Below are positions 26,067 through 34,871 of a stretch of DNA of 46,488 nt, in pieces (position 1 is the stretch's first letter; the number at the start of each line of letters is the position of its first letter). The position numbers and the translations under genes are program-made. The notes beneath the pieces are model-generated. The model was not told the origin of the DNA, did not search any database, and saw only the letters and a list, made by a program, of their open reading frames with translations. The DNA is from Deltaproteobacteria bacterium RIFOXYA12_FULL_61_11 (GTDB lineage: Bacteria; Bdellovibrionota_F; JAHFAK01; YA12-FULL-61-11): NCBI GenBank assembly GCA_001799195.1, contig MGSU01000118.1:1-46488 (forward strand). The letters are read 5' to 3'.

Positions 26067-26810
26067 TTACAGCTCGGCCAGGAGGTGGAGCCGGCGATTG
26101 CGTTCGAGGATCACTCCGTAACGCTCAGGTGCCTCGAGTAGTAAGGCCATGGCGCGAGCCCGATGCACCAAGCCCAGGCCGTCGAGCTCTCGGGGAACCC
26201 GAGGATCAGTTCTGGACGACGGCAGTCCTGGTAGGTGGTCGAGGACCTGTTCGAAGCGGAAGTTGCCGGTCAGGACCAGTCGACAGCCTGCGGTACCATC
26301 GTCGCGAGGAGGGGGAGGCTTTCCGGCCAGCCCTTCCGCCAGCAGGAGCACGAAAGCGCGAAGCCGAGAGGTCGGCACCGTGCAGCGATCTCCACAACCG
26401 AACTTCAAGCACTCGAAGCGACAGTGGAAACCCCAGGTTCCCAGGAAACTCGACAGCACGACCACCTCGTCCTTGTCCGAGGAGGTCGGGGGGTGAGATG
26501 CCCCGTGGGTCTCTCGGGATGGAGGATGGACGAGGGGGGTGAGGAGGGAAAGAGGTCCCGGAAAGGTCTGCTGCTCGGGGAGGTCCGGTCGCTGATCGGT
26601 CGGGAGGGCAAGATAGGCACCGACCTCGACGCTCGGAGGGCCGTCGTCGACGAGGAGCAGGATGTCGACACGAGGCGAGACACCTTCGTAGAGCACCAGA
26701 CGCTGTTCGAGGAATTGTTCGACCGGAGGTCCGGCGAGGGCGATAGGGCAGAGGAACCCCTGGCCGAGCAGGAAGAGTACGGCTGAGAGGGAGGCTGAGA
26801 ACGAGCTCAC
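26067..26810 (-). CDS. Unknown secreted Cys-containing protein coupled to rpoZ
   Basis: 247 aa. GTG start at 26810 overlaps the rpoZ stop (GTGA). Residues 1-26 look like a signal peptide (ending A-L-A). An early V-D-I-L-L-L-V-D-D segment recalls the start of von Willebrand A domains in myxobacterial lipoproteins, but the metal-site D-x-S-x-S is not intact. A compact C-x3-C-x4-C-x3-C cluster lies near residue 129-142. The rest is unrecognised. Other open frames overlap this region on both strands, so the coding call rests on the signal peptide, the coupled start and the gene position; moderate confidence only. Confidence 0.55.
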   Translation of the reverse strand: MSSFSASLSAVLFLLGQGFLCPIALAGPPVEQFLEQRLVLYEGVSPRVDILLLVDDGPPSVEVGAYLALPTDQRPDLPEQQTFPGPLSLLTPLVHPPSRETHGASHPPTSSDKDEVVVLSSFLGTWGFHCRFECLKFGCGDRCTVPTSRLRAFVLLLAEGLAGKPPPPRDDGTAGCRLVLTGNFRFEQVLDHLPGLPSSRTDPRVPRELDGLGLVHRARAMALLLEAPERYGVILERNRRLHLLAEL

Positions 26811-27031
26811 GGCAGATCGAGTGGGGGACCTTCCGTACCCTTGGGTTTACGCTTGTAGCTGATCTTTCCTTCGGCGATCTCGCGCAGGGCCGAGACGATT
26901 TCCTTGTTCTTGCCCTTGAACAGGGGTACGGCGCCCTTGCGGAGTTGGCGAACCCTGGTCGCGGCGACATGGACGAGCATGAACCGGTTCTCGACCTTCT
27001 CGAGGCAATCCTCAACTGTGACTCTGGCCAT
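26807..27031 (-). CDS. rpoZ: RNA polymerase omega subunit
   Basis: 74 aa, typical for omega. It begins [10 protein letters not shown] and contains [15 protein letters not shown] and the conserved [10 protein letters not shown] segment. Omega wraps the beta-prime C-terminus and helps assembly; in proteobacteria it also contributes to the ppGpp site. A strong GGAGG site precedes ATG 27031, which lies 20 nt inside the gmk 3' end. The gmk-rpoZ order is conserved across bacteria. Confidence 0.95.
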   Translation of the reverse strand: MARVTVEDCLEKVENRFMLVHVAATRVRQLRKGAVPLFKGKNKEIVSALREIAEGKISYKRKPKGTEGPPLDLP

Positions 27032-27653
27032 GGCTTCCTCCGAACAGCAACCGCACGGTGGGCGTCGGCTCTACCAGGTGGGACACTGCCTGTCGCTCGG
27101 CCGAGACGATAGCCCCGACCTCCTGGAGGGCGCGCGCGAACTCGTCATTCTCGACGAAGTAGTCGAACTTGTCAAGGGCCTCGAGTTCGACGAGGGCCTT
27201 GGAGAGCCGGTGGTCGATCTCGGTTCCTGGATCGGTTCGCCGACCGCGCAGGCGTTCTTCGAGCACGGTCCGGGAGGGAGGCAGGACGAAGAGAAGGCGC
27301 GTGTGCGGGTATGCGGCACGAAGCGCGAGAGACCCTTGTATATCCAAGTCCAGGATGACGTCGCGGCCTGCCTGGAGCAGCGAGAGGACGGTCGCTCGGG
27401 CGGTACCGTAGCGGTGGCGGTAGACCTCGGCCCACTCGAGGAGCTCGCCTGCTGCTATCATGGCCTCGAAACGCTCCTCATCGACGAAATGGTAGTGCTC
27501 GCCGTCTACTTCTCCGGGACGGGGCGAGCGCGTGGTGTGAGAGACCGAGTAAGTCAGACCCGGGAGCTGATCCCGGGCGGCTCGGCACAAGGAAGTTTTG
27601 CCGCTGCCGGAAGGGCCGGAAAGGACGAAAGCGAGGCCGTGGCGTTGCAACAT
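27012..27653 (-). CDS. gmk: Guanylate kinase
   Basis: 213 aa. P-loop S-G-P-S-G-S-G-K-T (12-20), GMP-binding [11 protein letters not shown], and D-L-D-I-Q-G are complete. It converts GMP to GDP with ATP. I start at ATG 27653, with GGAG 5 nt upstream, not at the longer frame from 27713, which would begin within the -35 region of the predicted promoter. It overlaps rpoZ by 20 nt, so the two are translated together. Confidence 0.95.
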   Translation of the reverse strand: MLQRHGLAFVLSGPSGSGKTSLCRAARDQLPGLTYSVSHTTRSPRPGEVDGEHYHFVDEERFEAMIAAGELLEWAEVYRHRYGTARATVLSLLQAGRDVILDLDIQGSLALRAAYPHTRLLFVLPPSRTVLEERLRGRRTDPGTEIDHRLSKALVELEALDKFDYFVENDEFARALQEVGAIVSAERQAVSHLVEPTPTVRLLFGGSHGQSHS

Positions 27654-27684
27654 GAAAGCTCCGCTCGAGAGGTCACCGTCGGTG

Positions 27685-27713
27685 ATCCTAGACCACCCTC
27701 GGCCACCGTGCAA
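27685..27713 (-). promoter_or_regulatory. Promoter of gmk-rpoZ
   Basis: On the minus strand: -35 TTGCAC (27708-27713), 17-bp spacer, -10 TAGGAT (27685-27690). Leader about 26 nt. Confidence 0.5.
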
Positions 27714-27743
27714 CCAGTTCGAACGTCGAGGGGAGGGACCGGG

Positions 27744-28004
27744 TCAGCTCGCGGCGAGGAGTCCCACGATCAGGGCTTCGAGGACTTGCAGGAGGATCAG
27801 GGCGATGATCGGGCTGAGATCGACCATGCCGCCCAGCGGCGGGATGAGCTTTGAGATGGGTCGCAACAGCGGATCGGTCGAGTTGATGACGAACTCCACC
27901 AGCGGATTGTCGCGTTTGACCGGCAACCAAGAGAGGAACACCCGCACCACCAACACGGTCGTGTAGAGAGAAAAGAGGATTCTCACCAGCGGTATGAGTT
28001 GCAT
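27744..28004 (-). CDS. YggT-family membrane protein
   Basis: 86 aa with two hydrophobic helices (about 5-28 and 62-84) and the family loop F-L-S-W-L-P...N-P-L-V-E-F-V-I-N-S-T-D-P-L-L-R-P-I. YggT proteins are linked to osmotic tolerance and to thylakoid/cell-division factors in plastids and cyanobacteria; the mechanism is unclear. GAGG lies 7 nt before ATG 28004. Confidence 0.9.
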   Translation of the reverse strand: MQLIPLVRILFSLYTTVLVVRVFLSWLPVKRDNPLVEFVINSTDPLLRPISKLIPPLGGMVDLSPIIALILLQVLEALIVGLLAAS

Positions 28005-28034
28005 CCGACATCCTCAGCCTAGGACCCGATCCGC

Positions 28035-28063
28035 TTCATACCTCGGCGAAGGAGCGAGGGCAA
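28035..28063 (-). promoter_or_regulatory. Promoter of yggT
   Basis: On the minus strand: -35 TTGCCC (28058-28063), 17-bp spacer, -10 TATGAA (28035-28040). Leader about 24 nt. Confidence 0.45.
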
Positions 28064-28091
28064 GTCTCGCGGAGGCTTTCGTCGCAAGGTG

Positions 28092-29936
28092 TTATTTCGC
28101 CAATAACCCCAAGAGACCGTAAAGGCCGGTGAAGAGCGCGAAGAGGGCGTCGCCTGCGATCAGACCACCGCCGACCAGAAAGGTCGTACCGATCTCCTCG
28201 GGCATTTCCTCGCCTTCCTTGAGGGATCGCTGGGCCGCGAAATTGATCGATGAACAGAGCACGCCGCCCACCGCAAACCAGAGCACGGTCGGTACATCGA
28301 CGAAACCGCCGAAGGAGAAGGCGTAGGGACTGGAGAGGATAAAAGCGTCGATCCCGAGATCGAGGCTCAGCCCCAGCCGCCGTTTCATGGGGTCCTTGCT
28401 CTTGAGCAGACCTTCAAGATAGGTCTTGTAGGCGTGATTGCCCTTCCAGAGCTTACGCAACACCTGGATCCCCACACCGTAGAAGAGTCCGATCAGCAAG
28501 GCCCAGACCTGGTGCGACTTGAGGTTGCCGATGTCCTCGAGGATGCCCACGATCTTGTAGGTCATGGCCGATTGCCATTTTGGTACTTCGGTGTGTACCG
28601 CGTTGATGGTCAAATCGGGATAGGCCTGGAAGAAGATATTGGCCAGGAGCAGGGAGACGACCGTACCGATCAAGACGCCTCCCCACTGGAAGTGGAATTG
28701 CACGGTTCGGTTCGTGCCGAGCCTCCGCCCGGTGGCCAGGGCCTGCTGCATGTCAACGCCGACCGAACAACAGATGAGCAGGATGCTGGCAGCGAAGAGG
28801 CCGACCAGAGGATCGCGCAAACCCAGGAGGGACATCAACAGCACGCTGAGGACGAAGGCCGAGGAGATGGGATTGGAGTCCGAGATACCGGTGGAGATGC
28901 CGTTCACGATCAAGAAGAGCAGCACGAGGCCCAGGGCCAGGAGGATGAAGCCGACCGGCTGGTGGAGGATGGTCGAGGCCAGCACCGTGGTGACCGTCCC
29001 CCAGAACAAGACCCACAGTACGAAGAGTTTGAGGTTGACGCGTTGGTTCGGCGGCACCTCCTGGGGTGCTTCTTTCATTGCGCCGCGGATGCGTTGTACC
29101 GCCTCCCAGGCAATTTGGCTCATGTCCACCAATGAGGCGCCAAGGATCATGGCCAGCGCGATGAGGAAGCCGATCTTGCGGAAGGGTTCCTCGGGAGCGA
29201 TCCAACCCCACTCCCGCAGCGAGGGTGTTAGGGCCCATCCAATCACGCCCATGACCAGACCAGGGATGGCGATGCGCTGGCTGACGATCATACCCGCGCC
29301 GAGAGTCGAGGCGGTAAAACTGCCGAACAGGGTCAACGTACCGCTGGTCAGACCGCCGAGAATTCCGGTCAAGCCCGCCGTCTTGGTCGCCAGGACGGGC
29401 CAGACCAAGGTCGAAGCGCCGCCAACGATACCGCCGCCGATGCCGCCACCCAGCTTGATGATCGAGGCTTTGAGCAGCCGAGGGTCGGTCAGGGCGCGGA
29501 TGATCGTGGCCACGGCCGCACCCGAGGGATACGTGAGCTGCAACCGATCTACCAGGAGGGGGGTGTAGAGTACACCAAGGCCGATGCCGAACATCCCCGC
29601 CGAAGCGAAGAAAACACCCATTTGCCACATGGGAGGTATCGTCATGCCCAACCAATGCATGGCTTGGATCAACACCGCCATACCGCACATCGACGAGAGG
29701 ACCCCGGCCATGGTCTGCATGTAGTTAGCCCCGTGGCGGCCTTCCGCACCGTAATGGAAGGTGATGACGCTGCCCAGGATGCCGACCAGGACCTGGCCTC
29801 CGACGAAGAAACCCAAACTGAAATTCATGTACGCCGCGGCGAGGCCGCCCAGAGGACCGAGGAATAGACCCGTGACCAGGACCAAGAGCAGGTAATAACG
29901 CCAGGTTCCGACCTCGGGAAGCCAACGGTGTTGCAT
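28092..29936 (-). CDS. OPT-family oligopeptide (or metal-chelate) transporter
   Basis: 614 aa with roughly 14-16 transmembrane segments. Features of the bacterial OPT branch include an early G-L-A-A-A-Y-M-N-F motif, the L-T-Y-P-S-G-A-A-V-A-T-I-I-R segment, Gly-rich helices (G-G-G-I-G-G-G-I-V-G-G), and N-P-I-S-S-A. OPT proteins import peptides or iron chelates by proton coupling; substrate unknown here. I start at ATG 29936, preceded by GGGGG, because the extra 174 residues of the longest frame have no OPT similarity and lie upstream of a good promoter. It is separate from yggT, which has its own promoter. Confidence 0.9.
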   Translation of the reverse strand: MQHRWLPEVGTWRYYLLLVLVTGLFLGPLGGLAAAYMNFSLGFFVGGQVLVGILGSVITFHYGAEGRHGANYMQTMAGVLSSMCGMAVLIQAMHWLGMTIPPMWQMGVFFASAGMFGIGLGVLYTPLLVDRLQLTYPSGAAVATIIRALTDPRLLKASIIKLGGGIGGGIVGGASTLVWPVLATKTAGLTGILGGLTSGTLTLFGSFTASTLGAGMIVSQRIAIPGLVMGVIGWALTPSLREWGWIAPEEPFRKIGFLIALAMILGASLVDMSQIAWEAVQRIRGAMKEAPQEVPPNQRVNLKLFVLWVLFWGTVTTVLASTILHQPVGFILLALGLVLLFLIVNGISTGISDSNPISSAFVLSVLLMSLLGLRDPLVGLFAASILLICCSVGVDMQQALATGRRLGTNRTVQFHFQWGGVLIGTVVSLLLANIFFQAYPDLTINAVHTEVPKWQSAMTYKIVGILEDIGNLKSHQVWALLIGLFYGVGIQVLRKLWKGNHAYKTYLEGLLKSKDPMKRRLGLSLDLGIDAFILSSPYAFSFGGFVDVPTVLWFAVGGVLCSSINFAAQRSLKEGEEMPEEIGTTFLVGGGLIAGDALFALFTGLYGLLGLLAK

Positions 29937-29979
29937 GGGGACCCCCTTTCGTGCAGATGGCTCGGCCATTGAGGGGGGC

Positions 29980-30008
29980 ATCCTACTCCGGGACTTCAGT
30001 CGCTGCAA
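29980..30008 (-). promoter_or_regulatory. Promoter of the OPT transporter
   Basis: On the minus strand: -35 TTGCAG (30003-30008), 17-bp spacer, -10 TAGGAT (29980-29985). Leader about 37 nt. Confidence 0.5.
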
Positions 30009-30021
30009 CCGATCCTTGGAA

Positions 30022-30050
30022 TTGCATCTCGGAGACAGTGCTGGTACCGT
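30022..30050 (+). promoter_or_regulatory. Promoter of the Cys-repeat lipoprotein
   Basis: -35 TTGCAT (30022-30027), 17-bp spacer ending TGG, -10 TACCGT (30045-30050). Leader about 48 nt. Confidence 0.4.
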
Positions 30051-30104
30051 TCTCGTGAGCGAGGATCCAACACCTGCAGTACGAGGTCGCCCAGGGATAT
30101 GCAC

Positions 30105-31376
30105 ATGCGCATTCTCTCCTTCCTCTCCCTCTTGCTCTCCCTGGCTTGCTCCGGGGATCCCGACAACTCTCTCGAACCCCGATCCCAAGGTGAGCTCAGC
30201 ACGGTCTGTCTGGCTCAGCCGCAGCAGGCCAATGAGCAAGTGAAGTGCAGCGCTTGCGAAGCAACCGGGGGTGTCTGGCAGACAGTGCCATCCCCCTTCT
30301 GCGCCTGCCCTCACAATTTCGAGTGGCGCGAGAACATTGGGGTCGGCACCTTGTTGGGTTGTACTCGCACGGCGCAGCCCTTGCCTGCTACCGATGAAAC
30401 CGGCGATCACTTTCTCCGAGAGCTCACCGACTGCGCAACCGTCTTTGCTGAGCCCCATCTTCTCGATGTGGCAGAACTATGTCGGAACTGCGTGCAGGAA
30501 GGGGGGCTCTACCAGGTCCTGCATGACGAGGATCCGGTCTGCGTTCCCTCTGCCGGAGGTACGATTGATACGATCGAGGACCCGAACGGCGATGGTGGAG
30601 GGTCCCCCGATCCAACCCCGCCGCCCCAGACGGTCGATCCCTCTCCTCCTGTCGATGCCGACCTTGCCCAATGCCGCACCGACCTGTCCGCGCTCGTCAC
30701 CAAGGACCATTGCCGCTTTTATGCCACGGCTGCATGCATGGTTGCGCTGGACCTGGACGAGACCCATTCGGTGGTCTTGAAAGAGGCTTGCGTAACCTGC
30801 TTCGAGGAGGAAGGGACCTGGTTCACCGACCCGGCAATCCAGAGCGGTAACCGCTGTGTATCTGCTGTGGAAGATCCACCGGCAGTGCAGCCCCAAGATC
30901 CACCCCCACCGCAAGAACCTATCGAACCTACTGCCAAGGAAGTGTGTGCGACCTTATTCGGACTGGACACTGCGCCCCCGGCAGCGATGACCAAGGAGAA
31001 GTGCGAGCATTACGCGCGTACCGAGTGTGCCGAGGGCATGGCCACGACCGGACCTCAACGCGCAGATTTTCATATGTTTTGTGATCAATGCCTGGACATG
31101 GGGAAAACCTGGACCGTCGATCTCGACGACCTCACGGCCAACCGTTGTTCAATCGATGTGACCTGCGCTGCCCTGCTCAATACTGCAGGGAGCGCGAAAT
31201 GCGCTTTCTATGACGATCTTGTCTGCTATTACAAATACTTCGACAGTACACTGGTCATAGGTAACCAACTTCGTCAGAGCTGTGAAACCTGTCATGAGGA
31301 TTTCGACACCTGGTATCACACAGGCGCTGAACGCAGTGGTCATTACTGTAAATATAATCCGGTCAAGCCGCTATAA
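30105..31376 (+). CDS. Lipoprotein with five CxxC-W/Y-C repeats
   Basis: 423 aa. Lipobox L-S-L-A-C15. The protein contains five copies of a Cys module of the form C-x-x-C-x(3-5)-[GFD]-x-[WY]-x(8-11)-C: starting C-S-A-C, C-R-N-C, C-V-T-C, C-D-Q-C and C-E-T-C. The last three sit in larger 70-90-residue units that also begin with C-x(10-20)-C-x-[FH]-[Y]-A/D. A Pro/Asp-rich linker separates the second and third modules. I do not recognise the family; disulfide-stabilised surface repeats are the likely reading, and metal binding by the CxxC pairs is an alternative. I start at ATG 30105, AGGG lying 8 nt upstream; ATG 30099 is also in frame. Confidence 0.8.
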   Translation: MRILSFLSLLLSLACSGDPDNSLEPRSQGELSTVCLAQPQQANEQVKCSACEATGGVWQTVPSPFCACPHNFEWRENIGVGTLLGCTRTAQPLPATDETGDHFLRELTDCATVFAEPHLLDVAELCRNCVQEGGLYQVLHDEDPVCVPSAGGTIDTIEDPNGDGGGSPDPTPPPQTVDPSPPVDADLAQCRTDLSALVTKDHCRFYATAACMVALDLDETHSVVLKEACVTCFEEEGTWFTDPAIQSGNRCVSAVEDPPAVQPQDPPPPQEPIEPTAKEVCATLFGLDTAPPAAMTKEKCEHYARTECAEGMATTGPQRADFHMFCDQCLDMGKTWTVDLDDLTANRCSIDVTCAALLNTAGSAKCAFYDDLVCYYKYFDSTLVIGNQLRQSCETCHEDFDTWYHTGAERSGHYCKYNPVKPL

Positions 31377-31443
31377 AGGAAGACCGGCAGGTCCTCACGG
31401 CACAATACCCCGACGTGTGGCTAGAGCGAGGGTCGTGCCCGGC

Positions 31444-31472
31444 TTGCCTTGGCCGGCTCCGCTTGCTAGGTT
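31444..31472 (+). promoter_or_regulatory. Promoter of hutI
   Basis: -35 TTGCCT (31444-31449), 17-bp spacer, -10 TAGGTT (31467-31472). Leader about 30 nt. Confidence 0.5.
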
Positions 31473-31509
31473 GCCCGAGACTATTCGAATGGGATCGGAG
31501 GTTGCAGCG

Positions 31510-32745
31510 ATGGAGGTCTTCGCGGGGATCGAGAGACTCGTCACCATGAACGGGAGCGGTCCTCAGGGCCTGGGGGTACTCGAGCACGTCGATCTGTTGG
31601 TCGAAGGAGGCCGAGTTCACGCCATGCTCCCGCAGGGCAGCCAGGTCTATGGCCCCGAGGTCAGGGTCCATCCCTTCGGTCCGGGCGCGGTGATCCCTGG
31701 GTTGGTCGATTGTCACACCCATACTGTGTTCGGTGGAGACCGCAGCGCCGAGTTCGAACTCAAGCTCCGGGGAGTAGGGTACGAGGAGATAGCCCGCGGT
31801 GGTGGCGGCATCCTGCACACCGTCACCGCAACCAGAGCCGCTGCCCCTGAGACGCTCTTCCGGCGTGGCCGCGATTATCTTCTCGAGATGCTGGCTCACG
31901 GTGTCACCACGGTCGAGCTCAAGTCCGGCTATGGCCTCGACACTGAGGACGAATTGAAGATGCTCGAGGTTGCCGCTCGCCTTGGGAAAGAGACCCCGCT
32001 CACCGTGGTGCCGACCTTCCTCGGCGCTCACGAGTTCCCACAAGAGTACCGGCAGAATCATGAGGGTTACGTGCGTCTTCTCCTGGAGGACACCTTGCCG
32101 GCGGTGGCCGCGCAAGGGGTGGCTCGTTTCTGCGATGTGTTCTGCGAGAGGGGGGTGTTCGATGTCCAGCAGAGCCGACGTATCCTGACCACTGCCAGGG
32201 AGTTGGGATTGGGCCTCAAGGTCCACGCCGAGGAGTTCGCCTCGATCGGCGCCGCGGCTCTCGGGATCGAACTGGACGCAATATCCGTGGACCATCTCGA
32301 ACACCTCGACGAGCCGACCATGGAGGCGCTCGCCGAGAGCTCGACCGTCCCGGTGATCCTGCCCGGTACAGCGTTCTTCCTGGACCTGACCACACTGCCG
32401 CCGGCCAGGGCCATGTTGCAACGTGGGCTCGGGGTTGCCGTAGCCACGGACTTCAATCCGGGTTCGAACATGTGTTCCAATCTACCCTTGTGTGGCACCA
32501 TCGCTTGCGTGCGTTGCCGCATGCTCCCGCACGAGGTACTTCGCGGAATGACCGTCCATGCGGCCCGGGCTCTCGGCTTGGCCGGGCAGGTCGGCGAGCT
32601 ACGCCCCGGTGCTGCGGCCGACTTCGTGTTGCTCGATCATCCCGACGAGCGGAACCTGTTCTACCATTATGGCACCATGCATGCCCGAGCCGTGGTCAAG
32701 GCCGGCGAGCTGGTGCTCGATCGTCGCGGCCTTAGGATCGACTGA
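31510..32745 (+). CDS. hutI: Imidazolonepropionase
   Basis: 411 aa, the normal length. Amidohydrolase fold with metal-binding D-C-H69-T-H71, F-L-G-A-H-E, H-A-E-E-F, V-D-H-L-E-H, and T-D-F-N-P-G-S motifs, all diagnostic of HutI. It opens imidazolone propionate to N-formimino-glutamate in histidine degradation. The other hut genes are not in the window, so this is a lone member. I start at ATG 31510 (GGAGG 8 nt upstream); ATG 31489 and farther upstream starts give non-homologous tails and overlap the promoter or the previous gene. Confidence 0.95.
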   Translation: MEVFAGIERLVTMNGSGPQGLGVLEHVDLLVEGGRVHAMLPQGSQVYGPEVRVHPFGPGAVIPGLVDCHTHTVFGGDRSAEFELKLRGVGYEEIARGGGGILHTVTATRAAAPETLFRRGRDYLLEMLAHGVTTVELKSGYGLDTEDELKMLEVAARLGKETPLTVVPTFLGAHEFPQEYRQNHEGYVRLLLEDTLPAVAAQGVARFCDVFCERGVFDVQQSRRILTTARELGLGLKVHAEEFASIGAAALGIELDAISVDHLEHLDEPTMEALAESSTVPVILPGTAFFLDLTTLPPARAMLQRGLGVAVATDFNPGSNMCSNLPLCGTIACVRCRMLPHEVLRGMTVHAARALGLAGQVGELRPGAAADFVLLDHPDERNLFYHYGTMHARAVVKAGELVLDRRGLRID

Positions 32746-32839
32746 GCGTACGATGGAGGCTCCGTGGCGGGAAGAAGGCTCGGAAACGGGTTGTGCCATC
32801 GCGGAAGCGCGGCTGGAGAGGGAAAAGGCGTCGAGACAC

Positions 32840-33061
32840 TCAGTAGATCGAAATGCTCGGGTATTGGAAATCGAAGCCGAAAGCTTCCTTTTCTTCTTCG
32901 AGTTGGTAAATGTTCTGGACCGTTTCCTTGAACAATTTTGTCATTTTCGGGGTCGGCATAGTCTTGCACTTGGGGCATTTCAATGTGACGAAATCGCCGA
33001 GGTTGATTTCAAAAGACTTTCTGCAATTCAAACACTTGAACAACAAATTTCTCTCTTCCAT
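32840..33061 (-). CDS. Small zinc-ribbon protein
   Basis: 73 aa. Two zinc-binding pairs, C-L-N-C and C-P-K-C, lie 15 residues apart near the N-terminus (about 10-31), followed by a basic stretch and an acidic/aromatic tail. Start ATG 33061 with GGAG 8 nt upstream; the in-frame 33100 start is less likely. Its composition is more AT-rich than its neighbours. Possibly a FmdB-like or RNA/DNA-binding regulator, but no specific family is claimed. A GC-rich inverted repeat (33098-33104 with 33116-33122) lies just upstream. Confidence 0.75.
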   Translation of the reverse strand: MEERNLLFKCLNCRKSFEINLGDFVTLKCPKCKTMPTPKMTKLFKETVQNIYQLEEEKEAFGFDFQYPSISIY

Positions 33062-33243
33062 GCCGGACACTCCGTCGCGTAAAGTGATCGCGCACCTCAC
33101 CCCCTAATAGCCTCGGGGGGTGGTGAAAGCACCGGTTGAGGAAGAGGCGGATCAGGGCAGTCGAGCGCATTCCTGTCGCGTTCTGCATATAGGAAGACGG
33201 GGGCGGAAGTAAAGGAAATTATCCCATTCCGATCCTTTGTTGT

Positions 33244-34086
33244 TCAACCGAGGTATTCGGCGAGGAGACCCAGTTCTTCCCGCAGGTTGTGCCGGGGGAC
33301 GATTCGATCGAGGATGCCGTGGGCGAGCAGGTATTCCGCGCGTTGGAAACCTTCCGGTAATTCTTGACCGACCGTTTGGGCGATGACTCGCGGCCCTGCA
33401 AAGCCGATCAAGGCCCCGGGTTCGGCCAGGATCACGTCACCGAGCACCGCGAAACTGGCGGCGACTCCTCCGGTCGTCGGATGGGCGAGAACAGAGATGA
33501 AAAAGCCTCGGGCTTCCCGAAACCGATCGAGGGCCGCACAGGTCTTGGCCATCTGCATGAGCGAGAGCACGCCCTCCTGCATCCTCGCTCCGCCCGAGAC
33601 CGTGACGATAATGGCCGGCCGATGCAGGGCTCCGGCGAGTTCGAAGGTGCGCGCGATCTTCTCTCCGACCACGCACCCCATCGAACCACCGAGAAAGGAG
33701 AAGTCGAAGGCCCCGAGGATCACGGGTCTCCCGCCGAGGGTGGCTTCTCCGTATAGATAGGCCTCCTGTTCCCCCGAGGTCTCGCGGGCTGCCCGGAGGC
33801 GCTCGGGATAGCCACTGCGGTCGCGGAAACCGAGGGGATCACCGGATTGGAGGTCGGCGTCGTGTTCGAGAAAACTGCCTCCGTCGGCCAAGGAGGCTAT
33901 CCTCTTTCTGGCGCTGAGTTGGAAATGGTAGTGGCAGTGGGGACAGACCATGAGATTGGTCTCGAGTTCGGGACGATAGTGGAGCGTGGCGCAACCCGAG
34001 CACTTGAGCCACAGATCGGTCGGGAAATTGCCGCGCCGGTTGGGGTCGCGCACTCTCGGTGGTCTGAAGCGATCGAGGAAGGCCAT
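33244..34086 (-). CDS. accD: Acetyl-CoA carboxylase carboxyltransferase beta subunit
   Basis: 280 aa. N-terminal zinc finger C-S-G-C...C-P-H-C, then the crotonase-like domain with G-G-S-M-G-C-V-V-G-E-K, S-G-G-A-R-M-Q-E-G and H-P-T-T-G-G-V-A-A-S-F. With AccA (not in the window) it transfers the carboxyl group from biotin to acetyl-CoA for fatty-acid synthesis. It is distinct from the PccB-type enzyme at 13415-14965, so the cell has two carboxylase systems. Start ATG 34086 with GGAG upstream. Confidence 0.95.
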   Translation of the reverse strand: MAFLDRFRPPRVRDPNRRGNFPTDLWLKCSGCATLHYRPELETNLMVCPHCHYHFQLSARKRIASLADGGSFLEHDADLQSGDPLGFRDRSGYPERLRAARETSGEQEAYLYGEATLGGRPVILGAFDFSFLGGSMGCVVGEKIARTFELAGALHRPAIIVTVSGGARMQEGVLSLMQMAKTCAALDRFREARGFFISVLAHPTTGGVAASFAVLGDVILAEPGALIGFAGPRVIAQTVGQELPEGFQRAEYLLAHGILDRIVPRHNLREELGLLAEYLG

Positions 34087-34110
34087 GGTTCTCCCCTGCA
34101 AACCGACGGA

Positions 34111-34139
34111 ACCCTAGGCGGGAAGCCCTGAACTGTCAA
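34111..34139 (-). promoter_or_regulatory. Promoter of accD
   Basis: On the minus strand: -35 TTGACA (34134-34139), 17-bp spacer, -10 TAGGGT (34111-34116). Leader about 20 nt. The repeat element at 34206 lies upstream of it. Confidence 0.6.
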
Positions 34140-34205
34140 GATGCTCCCCTGAAGGCGGGCTGACCTCTCTCCGAAGGAAAACCCTGCTACCCGCCGAAAA
34201 GTAAC

Positions 34206-34343
34206 CCTTCAGTCTTGGTTTGGGTAAGGGGTCCTGTCGCCTCTCGCCCCCACCATGCTCATGCTTGCGCGTGGCGGGGGTCCCCCGTCGGCGCCACCCC
34301 AGTGTGGTGAAAAACAACCTGCAATACACCCCAAGACTGAAGG
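34206..34343 (-). repeat. Structured repeat element, short copy (13-bp terminal inverted repeats)
   Basis: Same perfect 13-bp termini (34206-34218 and 34331-34343) and core as 24084-24272, in opposite orientation, but without the 53-nt double-hairpin module. The terminal stem can extend by GGGT/ACCC with a 3-nt bulge. It sits between the accD promoter and the start of the response-regulator gene. Confidence 0.85.
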
Positions 34344-34469
34344 TATACGCCGAGAACCGCTTTGCTCTTTTCAAAAGACCCGGGTTGGGCTATGCGTAGC
34401 GAAGTTCCCCGGGAGGCCGTTCGACCTCGATCCCGCGAACGAGGCCACCCTGAACCGGGAGGTATGCCA

Positions 34470-34871
34470 ATGACGCCGCTCCGCCTCCTCTTCGCCGAGG
34501 ATAACGAGGACATCCGCGAGATCGTAAAGTTGTTCCTCCAAACCATTTTACCCGCTGATAGCTATACCTTGACCCTGGTCGAAGACGGCGGCGCGGCCTT
34601 GACCCATCTTCGCGCCCATCCCACGGATGTGGCCTTCCTCGACTTGAGCATGCCGGTGCTCGATGGTTGGACCCTTGCCGCGACGATCAAGGCAGACCCG
34701 GCCCTGGCAAAAACCATCCTCATCGCCGTGACCGCGCATGTCATGGAGAAGGACCGCAAGCGGGCCGTCGAGGTAGGTTTCGACGATTTCCTCAAGAAGC
34801 CGATCTACCCCGAAACCTTGCAAGAGGTCCTCGAGCGGCATGTCGGTTCAAGGGGACAAGGAGCAGCATGA
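34470..34871 (+). CDS. Single-domain (CheY-like) response regulator
   Basis: 133 aa, receiver domain only. Acidic pair E10-D11, phospho-acceptor Asp58 (F-L-D-L-S-M-P), T in I-A-V-T-A-H and Lys in F-L-K-K-P-I complete the set. With no output domain it must act by protein contact. No histidine kinase is nearby. I start at ATG 34470 (GGGAGG 7 nt upstream); ATG 34464 is too close to that site. Its stop overlaps the ROK kinase start (ATGA), so the two proteins are made together. Confidence 0.9.
   Translation: MTPLRLLFAEDNEDIREIVKLFLQTILPADSYTLTLVEDGGAALTHLRAHPTDVAFLDLSMPVLDGWTLAATIKADPALAKTILIAVTAHVMEKDRKRAVEVGFDDFLKKPIYPETLQEVLERHVGSRGQGAA

Noticed and set aside
26206-27015. Alternative 269-codon minus frame over rpoZ and the unknown gene
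   Set aside because: It is rich in Arg/Pro/Ser as expected of an out-of-frame shadow and conflicts with rpoZ.
33098-33122. GC-rich hairpin upstream of the zinc-ribbon gene as a terminator
   Set aside because: No T-run on either strand and no gene ends there; a weak -10 in the loop is equally possible.
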